From positions 310,001-374,000 of the forward strand of contig NW_027490395.1 in assembly GCF_050948175.1 (NCBI RefSeq): 64,000 nucleotides of DNA. The letters are read 5' to 3'. The position numbers and the translations under genes were made by a program. Origin of the DNA: Xylocopa sonorina (lineage: Eukaryota; Arthropoda; Insecta; Hymenoptera; Apidae). Below, piece by piece: positions 31,478 to 42,264 of the stretch. Each line of letters starts with the position of its first letter. Positions within the stretch are counted from its first letter, which is position 1. The notes under the pieces were generated by a model. That model had not been told where the DNA came from, made no database searches, and worked only from the letters and a program-made list of their open reading frames with translations.

Positions 31478-34400
31478 ATTATAGAGCCGCGGTTAATGTA
31501 ACCGGAAAAACGAGCGTTCCTACCGTAATAATAGATTCTAAATCGTTAATTCAACCGGTCATAATGATGATTGATACCGGGGCGGAAATCAATGTAATAA
31601 AGGAGAACTTTCTTAGGAAAGACATCCCAGTAAACCGCGCCGAGCAGTTAACTATCACCGGGGTTACTCAGGGCACCGTAGGCACGTTAGGAACCGTCAC
31701 ATTATTTATGTTCTCGCGAGAAGTGCCTTTCAACGTAGTCAGCTCAGAATTTCCTATCAAGACAGCCGGAATCCTAGGATCAGGCTTCTGTGCGGACGCC
31801 GACATCTCCTTCAGAGATAAATTCATTCTTTGGCACGGTAATCGCATACCGTTCGCGTGTCGAAAGGACACAGTCGAGAAAATAACACTTCCTCCACGAA
31901 CCAACTCAGGAATTCGCGTTAGGGTAATTAACTCCAACGTTGATGAGGGAATAATCCCCAAAGTTGAGCTCGCCGAGGGAGTATATTTCGGTAACGCGAT
32001 AGTACGCATCGAAAAGGGACATGCGGTGACGCGCATAATAAATGCGACCGACCGCGAAATGACGATCCCTATTCCGAAAGTCTATGTGGATCCTCTTCCC
32101 GCTTCCAACACAATACTAAATCCTTCACTGTATCCATTATTTTCTAATTCTAATGTCCAACAAACATCTCCGAATCAAAAATTACCAAGCACTGCATCCA
32201 ATAATACCAAGTCCGTCAACGCTGGATCCTCAAAAATCACGAAATTTTTTTCAAACCATGATTCAAAGCATCGCGTAAATATTCAACATCAGCAAATATC
32301 GAATAAATCCCTTTCTAAGAACCCTAGAGCTGGGAATGTAAACGAAGCTTCATACGCCGATATCGTTAAGAGACACCCGACACCAAAGATAACGCGCAGC
32401 GTCTCAAGTGCGACGCAATCCGAGAATAGACTTAAGAAAATAATCTCAGCCTTACGCCTCGATCACCTCAACAGTGAGGAAAGAAAAGATATACATGATT
32501 TAATTTCCAATGCACAAGACCTTTTTCATTTACCCGGCGACAAATTAGGATGTACAAATGTAACTTCACACCGAATTCCAACAGTTAACGACCAACCCGT
32601 AAATGTTAAACAATACAGATTTCCTCCGATACACAAACAGGAAATTCAAAAACAAATGGAACAATTGTTAAACGACGACATAATCAGACCTTCGAAATCT
32701 CCGTACAATTCCCCGCTCTGGGTAGTTCCAAAAAAGCCAGACTCTGCAGGGAACAAGAGGTGGCGCGTCGTGATCGACTACCGCGCGCTGAACGAACGAT
32801 CCATAGCCGACGCATACCCTCTCCCCTGCATCACGGAAATACTGGACCAACTGGGCAGTGCAAAGTACTTCAGTACATTTGACCTGGCCAGTGGTTTCCA
32901 CCAAATACCAATGTCTCCCTCCGACGCTGCGAAAACCGCGTTTTCGACTCCACACGGACATTTCGAATTCCAGCGAATGCCCTTTGGTTTACGTAATGCT
33001 CCAGCCACGTTCCAGAGACTCATGGATAGCGTGTTAACGGGTCTCCAAGGGAACGAAATGTTCGTGTACTTAGACGATATTGTTATATACGCTAGTTCGC
33101 TACAGGAACACAGAAATAAATTTAATAAACTTGCCGAGCGATTACGGGCTGCAAATTTAGTATTGCAGCCTGATAAATGTGAGTTCTTGCGACGGGAGGT
33201 AAATTATCTAGGACACATAATTAGTGAGAGAGGGGTAAAACCCGATCCAAATAAAGTTCGCGCCGTGAAAGATTTTCCGAGACCGCAAAATCCAAAACAG
33301 ATCAAGCAATTTCTCGGCCTCGCAGGCTACTACCGTCGATTTATTGCCAATTTTTCCGCACTTGCAAAACCATTAACCAATTTGCTAAAAAAGGACGCTA
33401 AATTCATTTGGCGTAACGATCATGAAAACGCGTTCGTAACCCTTCGCGACATGCTTTGTGAAGCACCAATTCTGCAATATCCCGATTTCACAAAACCATT
33501 TATTATTACATCTGATGCATCCGCAGACGCAATTGGCGCCGTATTAAGTCAGGGTCCTATTGGAAAGGATCTACCAATCGCCTACGCATCTAGATTATTA
33601 AATAATGCCGAAAAAAATTATTCGACTATTGAAAAGGAATGCTTGGCGATCATATATGCAGTACATTTCTTCAGACCGTATATTTATGGAAAAACATTCA
33701 AACTAGTTACCGATCACAGGCCACTAGTTTGGATGAATTCAGTAAAAGACCCTTCGAGTAGGTTAATCCGCTGGCGACTCAAATTGGCAGAATACGAGTA
33801 TGAAATAATATACAAGCCAGGTAAAATCAACATGAATGCTGACGCGTTGTCTCGTAATCCAGTAGCTGTACAACCTATTACTAATCCCACTGATTCCGAG
33901 GACGATCTTTTCGACATCCGTCGTCCCTCTACAATTTCAATTCCGATCGCTCCACCGCCAACGCCAGCATCCTCTTCCGAAAGCCTTAATACTCCTTATC
34001 CACCGACAGAACAAGAGAACCCTTCATTACCGACACCATCCACCGAATGGCCGACCGCCGATACCGACTTGACCAGACGACAACGACCTCTGTTCGTAAC
34101 AACTAGAGATTCAATAGCTGCACGTCGCGATAACCAAGTAATTTTTATAACAAAAGGTGGCCGCCCACTCGATAGAGGCGCCCTCGAATTGCAAAAAGCA
34201 GGAAAATTTTTCCAACATAAAGAACATATTACATTAGGAAGGGCCAAAGTAAACTCTGACAGTGGTTATTTCCAAATCGCGCTTCCAGTCACCGAACACG
34301 AGAGAAAAGCTATCGATAATGAAATCCTTATAGAATCACTAAGATCATTGTATGACGTAGTAACCGAACTACAACTTCAAACATTTAGCATTAGACAAAC

Positions 34401-36045
34401 ATACATAGACACCGTAACTTTCGCCCAAATTAAAAGAATTCTGTTAGATCTTTTCTTCGAAACAAACGTACAAATAACCATTTGCCAAGGGCTAATCCAA
34501 ATTCCACCACCAGAACGTAGAACCGATATAATACGCGAAAACCATGACACACCACTCGGAGGTCACAAAGGCATCAATAAAACGTATTCAAGAATCCGCG
34601 AGAGACACTTTTGGCCAAATATGAAATCAGAAATACAAACATATATCGATAACTGTGACCAATGCCAGAAACAAAAGCTAACACGGGTTAAGACGCGTCA
34701 ACCACTTACACTCACAGACACTCCGGGCACCGCCTTTGAAAAAATTTCTATGGACGTCATGGGTCCTTTACCACCGACACCAGACGGATTCACTAACATC
34801 CTAACCATTCAATGCCTATTAACCAAGTATTCCTTAGCCGTTCCCTTAAAACGCACTACAGCAGTAGACATCGCCGACGCCTTCATTACGCATTTCATCT
34901 GCCAATTTGGATGTCCCAAAGGTATTCTTACAGATCAAGGATCTAATTTTATCAATTCACTTATGAAAACAATAGCAAAACGTTTCAAAATTCAACAATT
35001 CAAAACCACAGCTTTTCATCCACAAACTAATGGTTCCGTAGAAAGGTCGCACCATGTACTCGCGGAATATTTAAAACATTTTATTGGCAATCGTAACAAC
35101 TGGGAGAAGTGGCTCCCTTTCGCAATGTTCTCATATAATACGAGCACGCACGAGGGTACGCGTTATACACCGTACGAGCTCGTATACGGTAAAGTCGCCA
35201 GGCCCCCTTCATCAATTCCATTTCATGACACTTCCGAAAATGAATCTTACGCTAAATATCTGGATGAACTTAGCGACAGAATCCGAACTTCGCAAGAACT
35301 CGCGAAACAGAATTTAGATGGAGCGAAAGTCCGTTCTAAACATTATTATGATAGGAAACTCAATGTCCAGAAATTCCAAGTAGGTCAATGGGTGTACCTA
35401 CTCCGCGAACCATTGCAACACAAATTTCAATCACAATACACCGGACCATATAAAATATTGGAAATTCTGGATAATCATAATGCGAAAATTAATGTTAAGG
35501 GTAGGCATAAGGTTGTACATACAAACAAATTAAAATTATGTAAACGATTGCAAGCATCTAATGTAAGAGCGAATGTATGCAAGAATGATAAATCTAGTGC
35601 CAGTGTTCAGTGCACCCCCAATTCAAAAACTGAAAACCACGATGAACAAAGTGTAATAGAAAACCCCAAAAACATAGTGGAAAGTGTGACAAGGACCACT
35701 AGTGTAGCAACACAAGACATGGCCAGCACAACATCACCGCAGAATCCACAGCATCCGCAGCGTCCGCTGAACACGCAGAGTCAGCAGCATCTACAGCATC
35801 CGCAACACAGGCAGAGCCCGCAGAACGCACAGCATCCGCAGCAAACACAACGCCACCAGAATCCATCGCATCCGCAGCATCCGCAGCATCCGCAGCATAT
35901 GTTGCACCCACTACATCTACAAAGACGAGAAAAGGATAAGAGCCAGGGAAAAGAAATAATCCACCCGCAATTGACAACCCGCACATCCTCAGTCCAGAGA
36001 TTTCGGCATCGCCGAAATTCTTTTTCAATGGGGGGAGGGGGGTGA
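31378..36045 (+). CDS. pol: Pol polyprotein, element C (early stop at the LTR junction)
   Basis: Residues are counted from the ATG at 31564, but the conserved frame extends upstream to the frameshift site. Protease DTG 4-6. RT YLDD 502-505. RNase H Asp near 651 and 717. Integrase zinc finger H994, H1001, C1031, C1034; catalytic D1064, D1124, E1160 (35-residue spacing); GPY 1294-1296. A Gln/His/Pro repeat tract follows (nt about 35740-35910), encoded by a CAGCATCCG-like 9-bp microsatellite. At the polypurine tract extra G residues shift the frame, so the protein ends at 36045 and lacks the 103-residue LTR-encoded tail found in element B. The catalytic domains are unaffected. Confidence 0.94.
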   Translation, partial: GKRERPPDPPRDGTRGRIESQRSRNNGREREDINYRAAVNVTGKTSVPTVIIDSKSLIQPVIMMIDTGAEINVIKENFLRKDIPVNRAEQLTITGVTQGTVGTLGTVTLFMFSREVPFNVVSSEFPIKTAGILGSGFCADADISFRDKFILWHGNRIPFACRKDTVEKITLPPRTNSGIRVRVINSNVDEGIIPKVELAEGVYFGNAIVRIEKGHAVTRIINATDREMTIPIPKVYVDPLPASNTILNPSLYPLFSNSNVQQTSPNQKLPSTASNNTKSVNAGSSKITKFFSNHDSKHRVNIQHQQISNKSLSKNPRAGNVNEASYADIVKRHPTPKITRSVSSATQSENRLKKIISALRLDHLNSEERKDIHDLISNAQDLFHLPGDKLGCTNVTSHRIPTVNDQPVNVKQYRFPPIHKQEIQKQMEQLLNDDIIRPSKSPYNSPLWVVPKKPDSAGNKRWRVVIDYRALNERSIADAYPLPCITEILDQLGSAKYFSTFDLASGFHQIPMSPSDAAKTAFSTPHGHFEFQRMPFGLRNAPATFQRLMDSVLTGLQGNEMFVYLDDIVIYASSLQEHRNKFNKLAERLRAANLVLQPDKCEFLRREVNYLGHIISERGVKPDPNKVRAVKDFPRPQNPKQIKQFLGLAGYYRRFIANFSALAKPLTNLLKKDAKFIWRNDHENAFVTLRDMLCEAPILQYPDFTKPFIITSDASADAIGAVLSQGPIGKDLPIAYASRLLNNAEKNYSTIEKECLAIIYAVHFFRPYIYGKTFKLVTDHRPLVWMNSVKDPSSRLIRWRLKLAEYEYEIIYKPGKINMNADALSRNPVAVQPITNPTDSEDDLFDIRRPSTISIPIAPPPTPASSSESLNTPYPPTEQENPSLPTPSTEWPTADTDLTRRQRPLFVTTRDSIAARRDNQVIFITKGGRPLDRGALELQKAGKFFQHKEHITLGRAKVNSDSGYFQIALPVTEHERKAIDNEILIESLRSLYDVVTELQLQTFSIRQTYIDTVTFAQIKRILLDLFFETNVQITICQGLIQIPPPERRTDIIRENHDTPLGGHKGINKTYSRIRERHFWPNMKSEIQTYIDNCDQCQKQKLTRVKTRQPLTLTDTPGTAFEKISMDVMGPLPPTPDGFTNILTIQCLLTKYSLAVPLKRTTAVDIADAFITHFICQFGCPKGILTDQGSNFINSLMKTIAKRFKIQQFKTTAFHPQTNGSVERSHHVLAEYLKHFIGNRNNWEKWLPFAMFSYNTSTHEGTRYTPYELVYGKVARPPSSIPFHDTSENESYAKYLDELSDRIRTSQELAKQNLDGAKVRSKHYYDRKLNVQKFQVGQWVYLLREPLQHKFQSQYTGPYKILEILDNHNAKINVKGRHKVVHTNKLKLCKRLQASNVRANVCKNDKSSASVQCTPNSKTENHDEQSVIENPKNIVESVTRTTSVATQDMASTTSPQNPQHPQRPLNTQSQQHLQHPQHRQSPQNAQHPQQTQRHQNPSHPQHPQHPQHMLHPLHLQRREKDKSQGKEIIHPQLTTRTSSVQRFRHRRNSFSMGGGG
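36030..36040 (+). other. Polypurine tract, element C (variant junction)
   Basis: The junction reads GGGGGGAGGGGGG directly before TGACGTCA, where elements A and B have GGGGGGAGG then TG. The LTR has lost its first T and the G run is two bases longer. Confidence 0.8.
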
Positions 36046-37551
36046 CGTCAGGCGTAGCGCCTGCCACCCATTACATACGTCAGCATCCTCGTAACCTCCA
36101 GCATCGACCCCTGGACACAGGCAACCTGCAATACTCGCCTGAAGTATCGGCAACCAGCAGAGTTCGCGCGCGCACGACCGCACGCACTCAGTCGTACCTG
36201 CAAGGACCGCTGTCTCGCTCGCACCTACGAGCAACCCTATCGCCCTCTCATCAGGAATTCCGCCCAACAGAGAGAAGAAGCCGCAGTCCGTCGCCGCAAT
36301 GGGGACTTTTCCAGTTCAGGGAATCTACGTTGCCTGAACCTACGTACTATTTTTAGAATAAGCCTATAATACTCATAGATATAAGTACTCGACACGAATT
36401 GTAACACACCACAACACACATGTAATTCTAAGTCCTTATTCTTAAGATTAGACGCTAGATGCGCCCAGGCTATCGGCACGAGCCGCTAGCCCCACCACGA
36501 GCCGCGAGTCCCCACTCGCTGGACCGCGCGCTCCCTACCACGAGCGCCTGCGACCGTAGCGCCTCGCGAACCGAGGAGGTCCCAGACGCGCCTCGAGAGA
36601 CACATTCGGGTCCTCGGGCTTCTAGAGTTAACATCGATCTTCCATCTCAAGCCGCCTCAATGTGGGGTCTAGGCTACGCGTTGCTATTTCCATTTTACTA
36701 GTTCTAACTTAGAATAATTTCACTTTTGTACACTTTAACTTAGAATATATTTTACTTTAGTTACTAAATCCAATCTACAAGTTCTTTTACCAGTTCTACT
36801 AGTTCCTATTCCAATAATTACTAAATCTAAACATAATATACTAGTTCTTACGTTAAAACATTATTCTTAAACTACGAATTCTACGACGTGTTCCTTCCAA
36901 CAACTGGGTTGCGTTTGTTCACCTTGAAGGAGTATAGAACTCAGCTTTGCGACGTTGCGATAGAGCGGACCGCCGCTTATCCTTCTGAACATTGCCTGAA
37001 AGTACAGAAAAACTGGGTGAATGAAACGTGGATCCGGTTCGCGAAGAACACGACGCGCGGGTCGTAAGAATTTTATACGTTCACTTGTTCGTGAATACCT
37101 GGGAGATACACCCCGAGTCCTCGTACCGCAGCAACCTGTCGTCATCGTTCCGGTTCAGTCACAGTTTTCCGAAACGCCGATCAACGCCGATTCGCCTGCC
37201 TCTGCAGCCAACGTCTCTGCAATATCCACAGTCTCCGCTGAATCTACTCTGCATCCAGACCGCTGTTTCCCGTTTTGCTGGAAGTTAATCGAAGTCACCG
37301 TCAACATCAACCGACCGATCGCTGCATCGATACCTACCAACGACCCCCGACGCACATTCTACCTGCGTATCGAGACTGAAGCCAGCGAAAGGTAAGGCTT
37401 TTCCATCATATCGCGAGTGTTTTTCCCGCGTCGCGTAAGCCAAAAATATCGGACCCGGTCGTAACGCGTTCCCGCGGACCGAAAACCGTATAAATAGGCT
37501 CGTGTCGTGAAGCCTCCGGATAAACGAAAAATTCTTTCGCCGGACGTGACA
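36041..37551 (+). repeat. 3' LTR of element C (1511 bp, terminal T changed to G)
   Basis: Aligned to the 5' LTR it is the same length, with GG in place of the initial TG and a G at the position matching 28791. Otherwise no difference was noticed. Confidence 0.93.
37021..37395 (+). CDS. ORF-X in the 3' LTR of element C (124 aa)
   Basis: Identical to the other family-2 copies. It lies about 1 kb downstream of the pol stop in the element transcript. Confidence 0.48.
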   Translation: MKRGSGSRRTRRAGRKNFIRSLVREYLGDTPRVLVPQQPVVIVPVQSQFSETPINADSPASAANVSAISTVSAESTLHPDRCFPFCWKLIEVTVNINRPIAASIPTNDPRRTFYLRIETEASER

Positions 37552-38782
37552 ATTATATCTTACCATGAAACATAGAAATGAGATGCGATATCGCATTTTA
37601 AGGATCATAAGAACTCGATTGCTACGATACGTAGACATCTGCAAACGCTATTTCCTTGCACGGAAGTGTCGCATTTACATTCATTTGACGTGTAGACGAG
37701 GAATACATGACACTTCGCAAATCATATTATACCTTACCATGAAACATAGAAATGAGATGCGATATCGCGTTTTAAGAATCATAAGAACTCTATTGCTACG
37801 ATACGTAGACATCTGCAAACGCTATTGCCTTGCAAGGAAGTGTCGCGTTTACATTCATTTGAAGTGTAGACGAGGAATACATAACACTTCGCAAATCATA
37901 TTACATCTTACCATGAAACATAGAAATGAGATGCGATATCGCGTTTTAAGAAGCATTAGAACTCTATTGCTACGATACCTAGACATCTGCAGAAGCTATT
38001 TCCTAGCAAGGAAGTGTCGCATTTACATTCATTTGAAGTGTAGACGAGGAATACATGACACTTCGCAAATCATATTATATCTTACCATGAAACATAGAAA
38101 TGAGATGCGATATCGCGCTTTAAGAAGCATCAGAAATATATTGCTGCGATACGTAGACATCTGCAAACGCTATGTCCTTGCAAGGAAGTGTCACATTTAC
38201 ATTCATTTGAATCGTAGGCGAGGAATGCATAACACTTCGCAAATCATATTATATCTTACCATGAAACATAGAAATGAGATGCGATATCGCGTTTTAAGAA
38301 GCATTAGAACTCTATTCCAACGATACCTAGACATCTGCAGACGCTATTTCCTTGCAAGGAAGTGTCGCATTTACATTCATTTGAATCGTAGACGACGAAT
38401 GCATAACACTTCGCAAATCATATTATATCTTACCATGAAACATAGAAATGAGATGCCATATCGCGTTTTAAGAAGCACTAGAACTCTATTGCTACGATAC
38501 CTAGACATCTGCAGACGCTATTTCCTAGCAAGGAAGTATCGCATTTACATACATTTGAAGTGTAGACGAGGAATACATGACACTTCGCAAATCATATTAT
38601 ATCTTACCATGAAACATAGAAATCGAGAAGCGATATCGCGTTTTAAGAAGCATTAGAACTCTATTGCTACGATACCTAGACATCTGCATACGCTTTTTCC
38701 TTGCAAGGAAGTGTCACATTTACATTCATTTGAATCGTAGACGAGGAATGCATAACACTTCGCAATGAATATTACATCTTAC

Positions 38783-41700
38783 CATGAAACATAGAAATGA
38801 GGTGCGATATCGCGTTTTAAGAATCAGAAGAACTCTATTGCTACGATACGTAGACATCTGCAAACGCTATTTCCTTGCAAGGAAGTGTCGCATTTACATT
38901 CATTTGAATCGTAGACGAGGAATGCTTAACACTTCGCAAATCATATTATATGTTACCGTGAAACATAGAAATGAGATGCGATATCGCGTTTGAAGGAGCA
39001 TTAGAACTCTATTGCTACGATACCTAGACATCTGCAGACGCTATTTCCTAGCAAGGAAGTATCGCATTTACATACATTTGAAGTGTAGACGAGGAATACA
39101 TGACACTTCGCAAATCATATTATATCTTACCATGAAACATAGAAATCGAGAAGCGATATCGCGTTTTAAGAAGCAATAGAACACTATTGCTACGATAGGT
39201 AGACATCTGCAAACGCTATTTCCTTACAAGGAAGTGTCGCATTTACATTCATTTGAAGTGTAGACGAGGAATACATAACACTTCGCAAAACATATTATAT
39301 CTTACCATGAAACATAGAAATGAGATGCGATATCGCGTTTTAAGAAGCATTAGTACTCTATTGCTACGATACCTAGACATCTACAGACGTTATTTCCTAG
39401 CAAGGAAATGTTGCATTTACATTCATTTGAAGTGTAGACGAGGAATACATGACACTTCGCAAATCATATTATATCTTACCATGAAACATAGAAATGAGAT
39501 GCGATATCACGTTTTAAGAAGCATTAGAAATCTATTGCTACGATACATGGACATCTGCAAACGCTATTTCCTTGCAAGGAAGTGTCGCATTTTCATTCAT
39601 TTGAATCGTAGACGAGGAATGCATAACACTTCGCAATGAATATTATATCTTATCATGAAACATAGATATGAGATGCAATATCTCGTTTTAAGAAGCATTT
39701 GAACTCTATTGCTTCGATACGTAGACATCCGCAAACGCTATTTCCTTGCAAGGAAGTGTCGCATTTACATTCATTTGAAGTGTAGACGAGGAATACATAA
39801 CACTTCGCAAATCATATTACATCCTACCATGAAACATAGAAATGAGATGCGATATCGCGTTTTAAGAAGCATTAGAACTCTATTGCTACGATACCTAGAC
39901 ATCTGCATACGCTTTTTCCTTGCAAGGAAGTGTCACATTTACATTCATTTGAATCGTAGACGAGGAATGCATAACACTTCGCAATGAATATTACATCTTA
40001 CCATGAAACATAGAAATGAGATGCGATATCGCGTTTTAAGAAGCATTAGAACTCTATTCCTACGATACCTAGACATCTGCAGACGCTATTTCCTTGCAAG
40101 GAAGTGTCGCATTTACATTCATTTGAATCGTAGACGAGGAATGCATAACACTTCGCAAATCATATTATATCTTACCATGAGACATAGAAATGAGATGCGA
40201 TATCGCGTTTTAAGAAGCATTAGAACTCTATTGCTACGATAGGTAGACATCTGCAAACGCTATTTCCTTACAAGGAAGTGTCGCATTTACATTCATTTGA
40301 AGTGTAGACGAGGAATACATGACACTTCGCAAATCGCATTATATCTTACCATGAAACATAGAAATGAAATGCGATATCGCGTTTTCAGAAGCATTAGAAC
40401 TCTATTGCTACGATACCTAGACATCTGCAGAAGCTATTTCCTAGCAAGGAAGTGTCGCATTTACATACGTTTGAAGTGTAGACGAGGAATACATGACACT
40501 TCGCAAATCATATTATATCTTACCATGAAACATAGAAATGAGAAGCGATATCGCGTTTTAAGAAGCAATAGAACCCTATTGCTACGATAGGTAGACATCT
40601 GCAAACGCTATTTCCTTACAAGGAAGTGTCGCATTTACATTCATTTGAATCGTAGACGAGGAATGCATAACACTTCGCAAATCATATTATATCTTACCAT
40701 GAAACATAGAAATGGGATGCGATATCGCGTTTGAAGAAGCATTAGAACTCTATTGCTACGATACCTAGACATCTGCAGACGCTATTTCCTTGCAAGGAAG
40801 TGTCGCATTTACATTCATTTGAATCGTAGACGAGGAATGCATAACACTTCGCAAATCATATTATATCTTACCATGAAACATAGAAATGAGATGCGATATC
40901 GCGTTTGAAGAAGCATTAGAACTCTATTGCTACGATACGTAGACATCTGCAATCGCTATTTCCTTGCGAGGAAGTGTCGCATATACATTCATTTGAAGTG
41001 CAGACGAGGAATACATGACACTTCACAAATCATATTACATCTTACCATGAAACATAGAAATGAGATGCGATATCGCGTTTTAAGAATCAGAAGAACTCTA
41101 TTGCTACGATACGTAGACATCTGCAAACGCTATTTCCTTGCAAGGAAGTGTCGCATTTACATTCATTTGAATCGTAGACGAGGAATGCATAACACTTCGC
41201 AAATCATATTATATGTTACCATGAAAGATAGAAATGAGATGCGATATCGCGTTTGAAGAAGCATTAGAACTCTATTGCTACGATACCTAGACATCTGCAG
41301 ACGCTATTTCCTAGCAAGGAAGTGTCGCATTTACATACATTTGACGTGTAGACGAGGAATACATGACACTTCGCAAATCATATTATATCTTACCATGAAA
41401 CATAGAAATCGAGAAGCGATATCGCGTTTTAAGAAGCAATAGAACACTATTGCTACGATAGGTAGACATCTGCAAACGCTATTTCCTTACAAGGAAGTGT
41501 CGCATTTACATTCATTTGAAGTGTAGACGAGGAATACATAACACTTCGCAAACATATTATATCTTACCATGAAACATAGAAATGAGATGCGATATCGCGT
41601 TTTAAGAAGCATTAGAACTCTATTGCTACGATACCTAGACATCTACAGACGTTATTTCCTAGCAAGGAAATGTCGCATTTACATTCATTTGATGTGTAGA

Positions 41701-42264
41701 CGAGGAATACATGACACTTCGCAAATCGTATTATATCTTACCATGAAACATAGAAATGAAATGCGATATCGCGTTTATGAAGCATAAGAACTCTGTTGCT
41801 ACGATACCTAGACATTTGCGGTCGCTATTTCCTAGCAAGGAAGTGTCGCATTTACATTCATTTGAAGTATAGACGAGGAATACATGACACTTCGCAAATC
41901 ATATTATATCTTACCATGAAACATAGAAATGAGATGCGATATCGCGTTCTAAGAAGCATTAGAACTCTATTGCTACGATAGGTAGACGTTTGCAAACGCT
42001 ATTTCCTAGCAAGGAAGTATCGCATTTACATACATTTGAAGTGTAGACGAGGAATACATGACACTTCGCAAATCATATTATATCTTACCATGAAACATAG
42101 AAATCGAGAAGCGATATCGCGTTTTAAGAAGCATTAGAACTCTATTGCTACGATACCTAGACATCTGCATACGCTTTTTCCCTTGCAAGGAAGTGTCACA
42201 TTTACATTCATTTGAATCGTAGACGAGGAATGCATAACACTTCGCAATGAATATTACATCTTAC
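38783..42264 (+). repeat. 20-monomer higher-order repeat, copy 1 (3482 bp)
   Basis: 20 x 174 is 3480. Its variant pattern recurs 3482 bp downstream, rising to 3486 after small indels. Its first monomer (AATGAGGTGCG, AGAATCAGAAG) directly follows a monomer reading CATACGCTTTTTCC, the arrangement interrupted by solo LTR 1. Confidence 0.88.

Larger units (their letters stand above)
28565..37551 (+). mobile_element. Element C: complete Ty3/Gypsy retrotransposon, family 2 (8987 bp)
   Basis: 5' LTR, primer-binding site, gag, pol, polypurine tract and 3' LTR in order on the + strand. It is two bases longer than element B because of extra G residues at the polypurine tract/3' LTR junction, which also end pol early. 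Its LTRs differ from each other by the first base of the 3' LTR and by a G/A at 28791 (5' LTR ATTCCACCC against ATTCCGCCC), so it is young. Confidence 0.95.

Noticed and set aside
28561..37555. Element C and its flanks as proof of a single simple insertion
   Set aside because: ATTA matches on both sides, but every monomer has ATTA there and the flanking monomers are two positions apart in the 15-mer order. Either a shorter unit was the target or recombination followed; this cannot be decided here.
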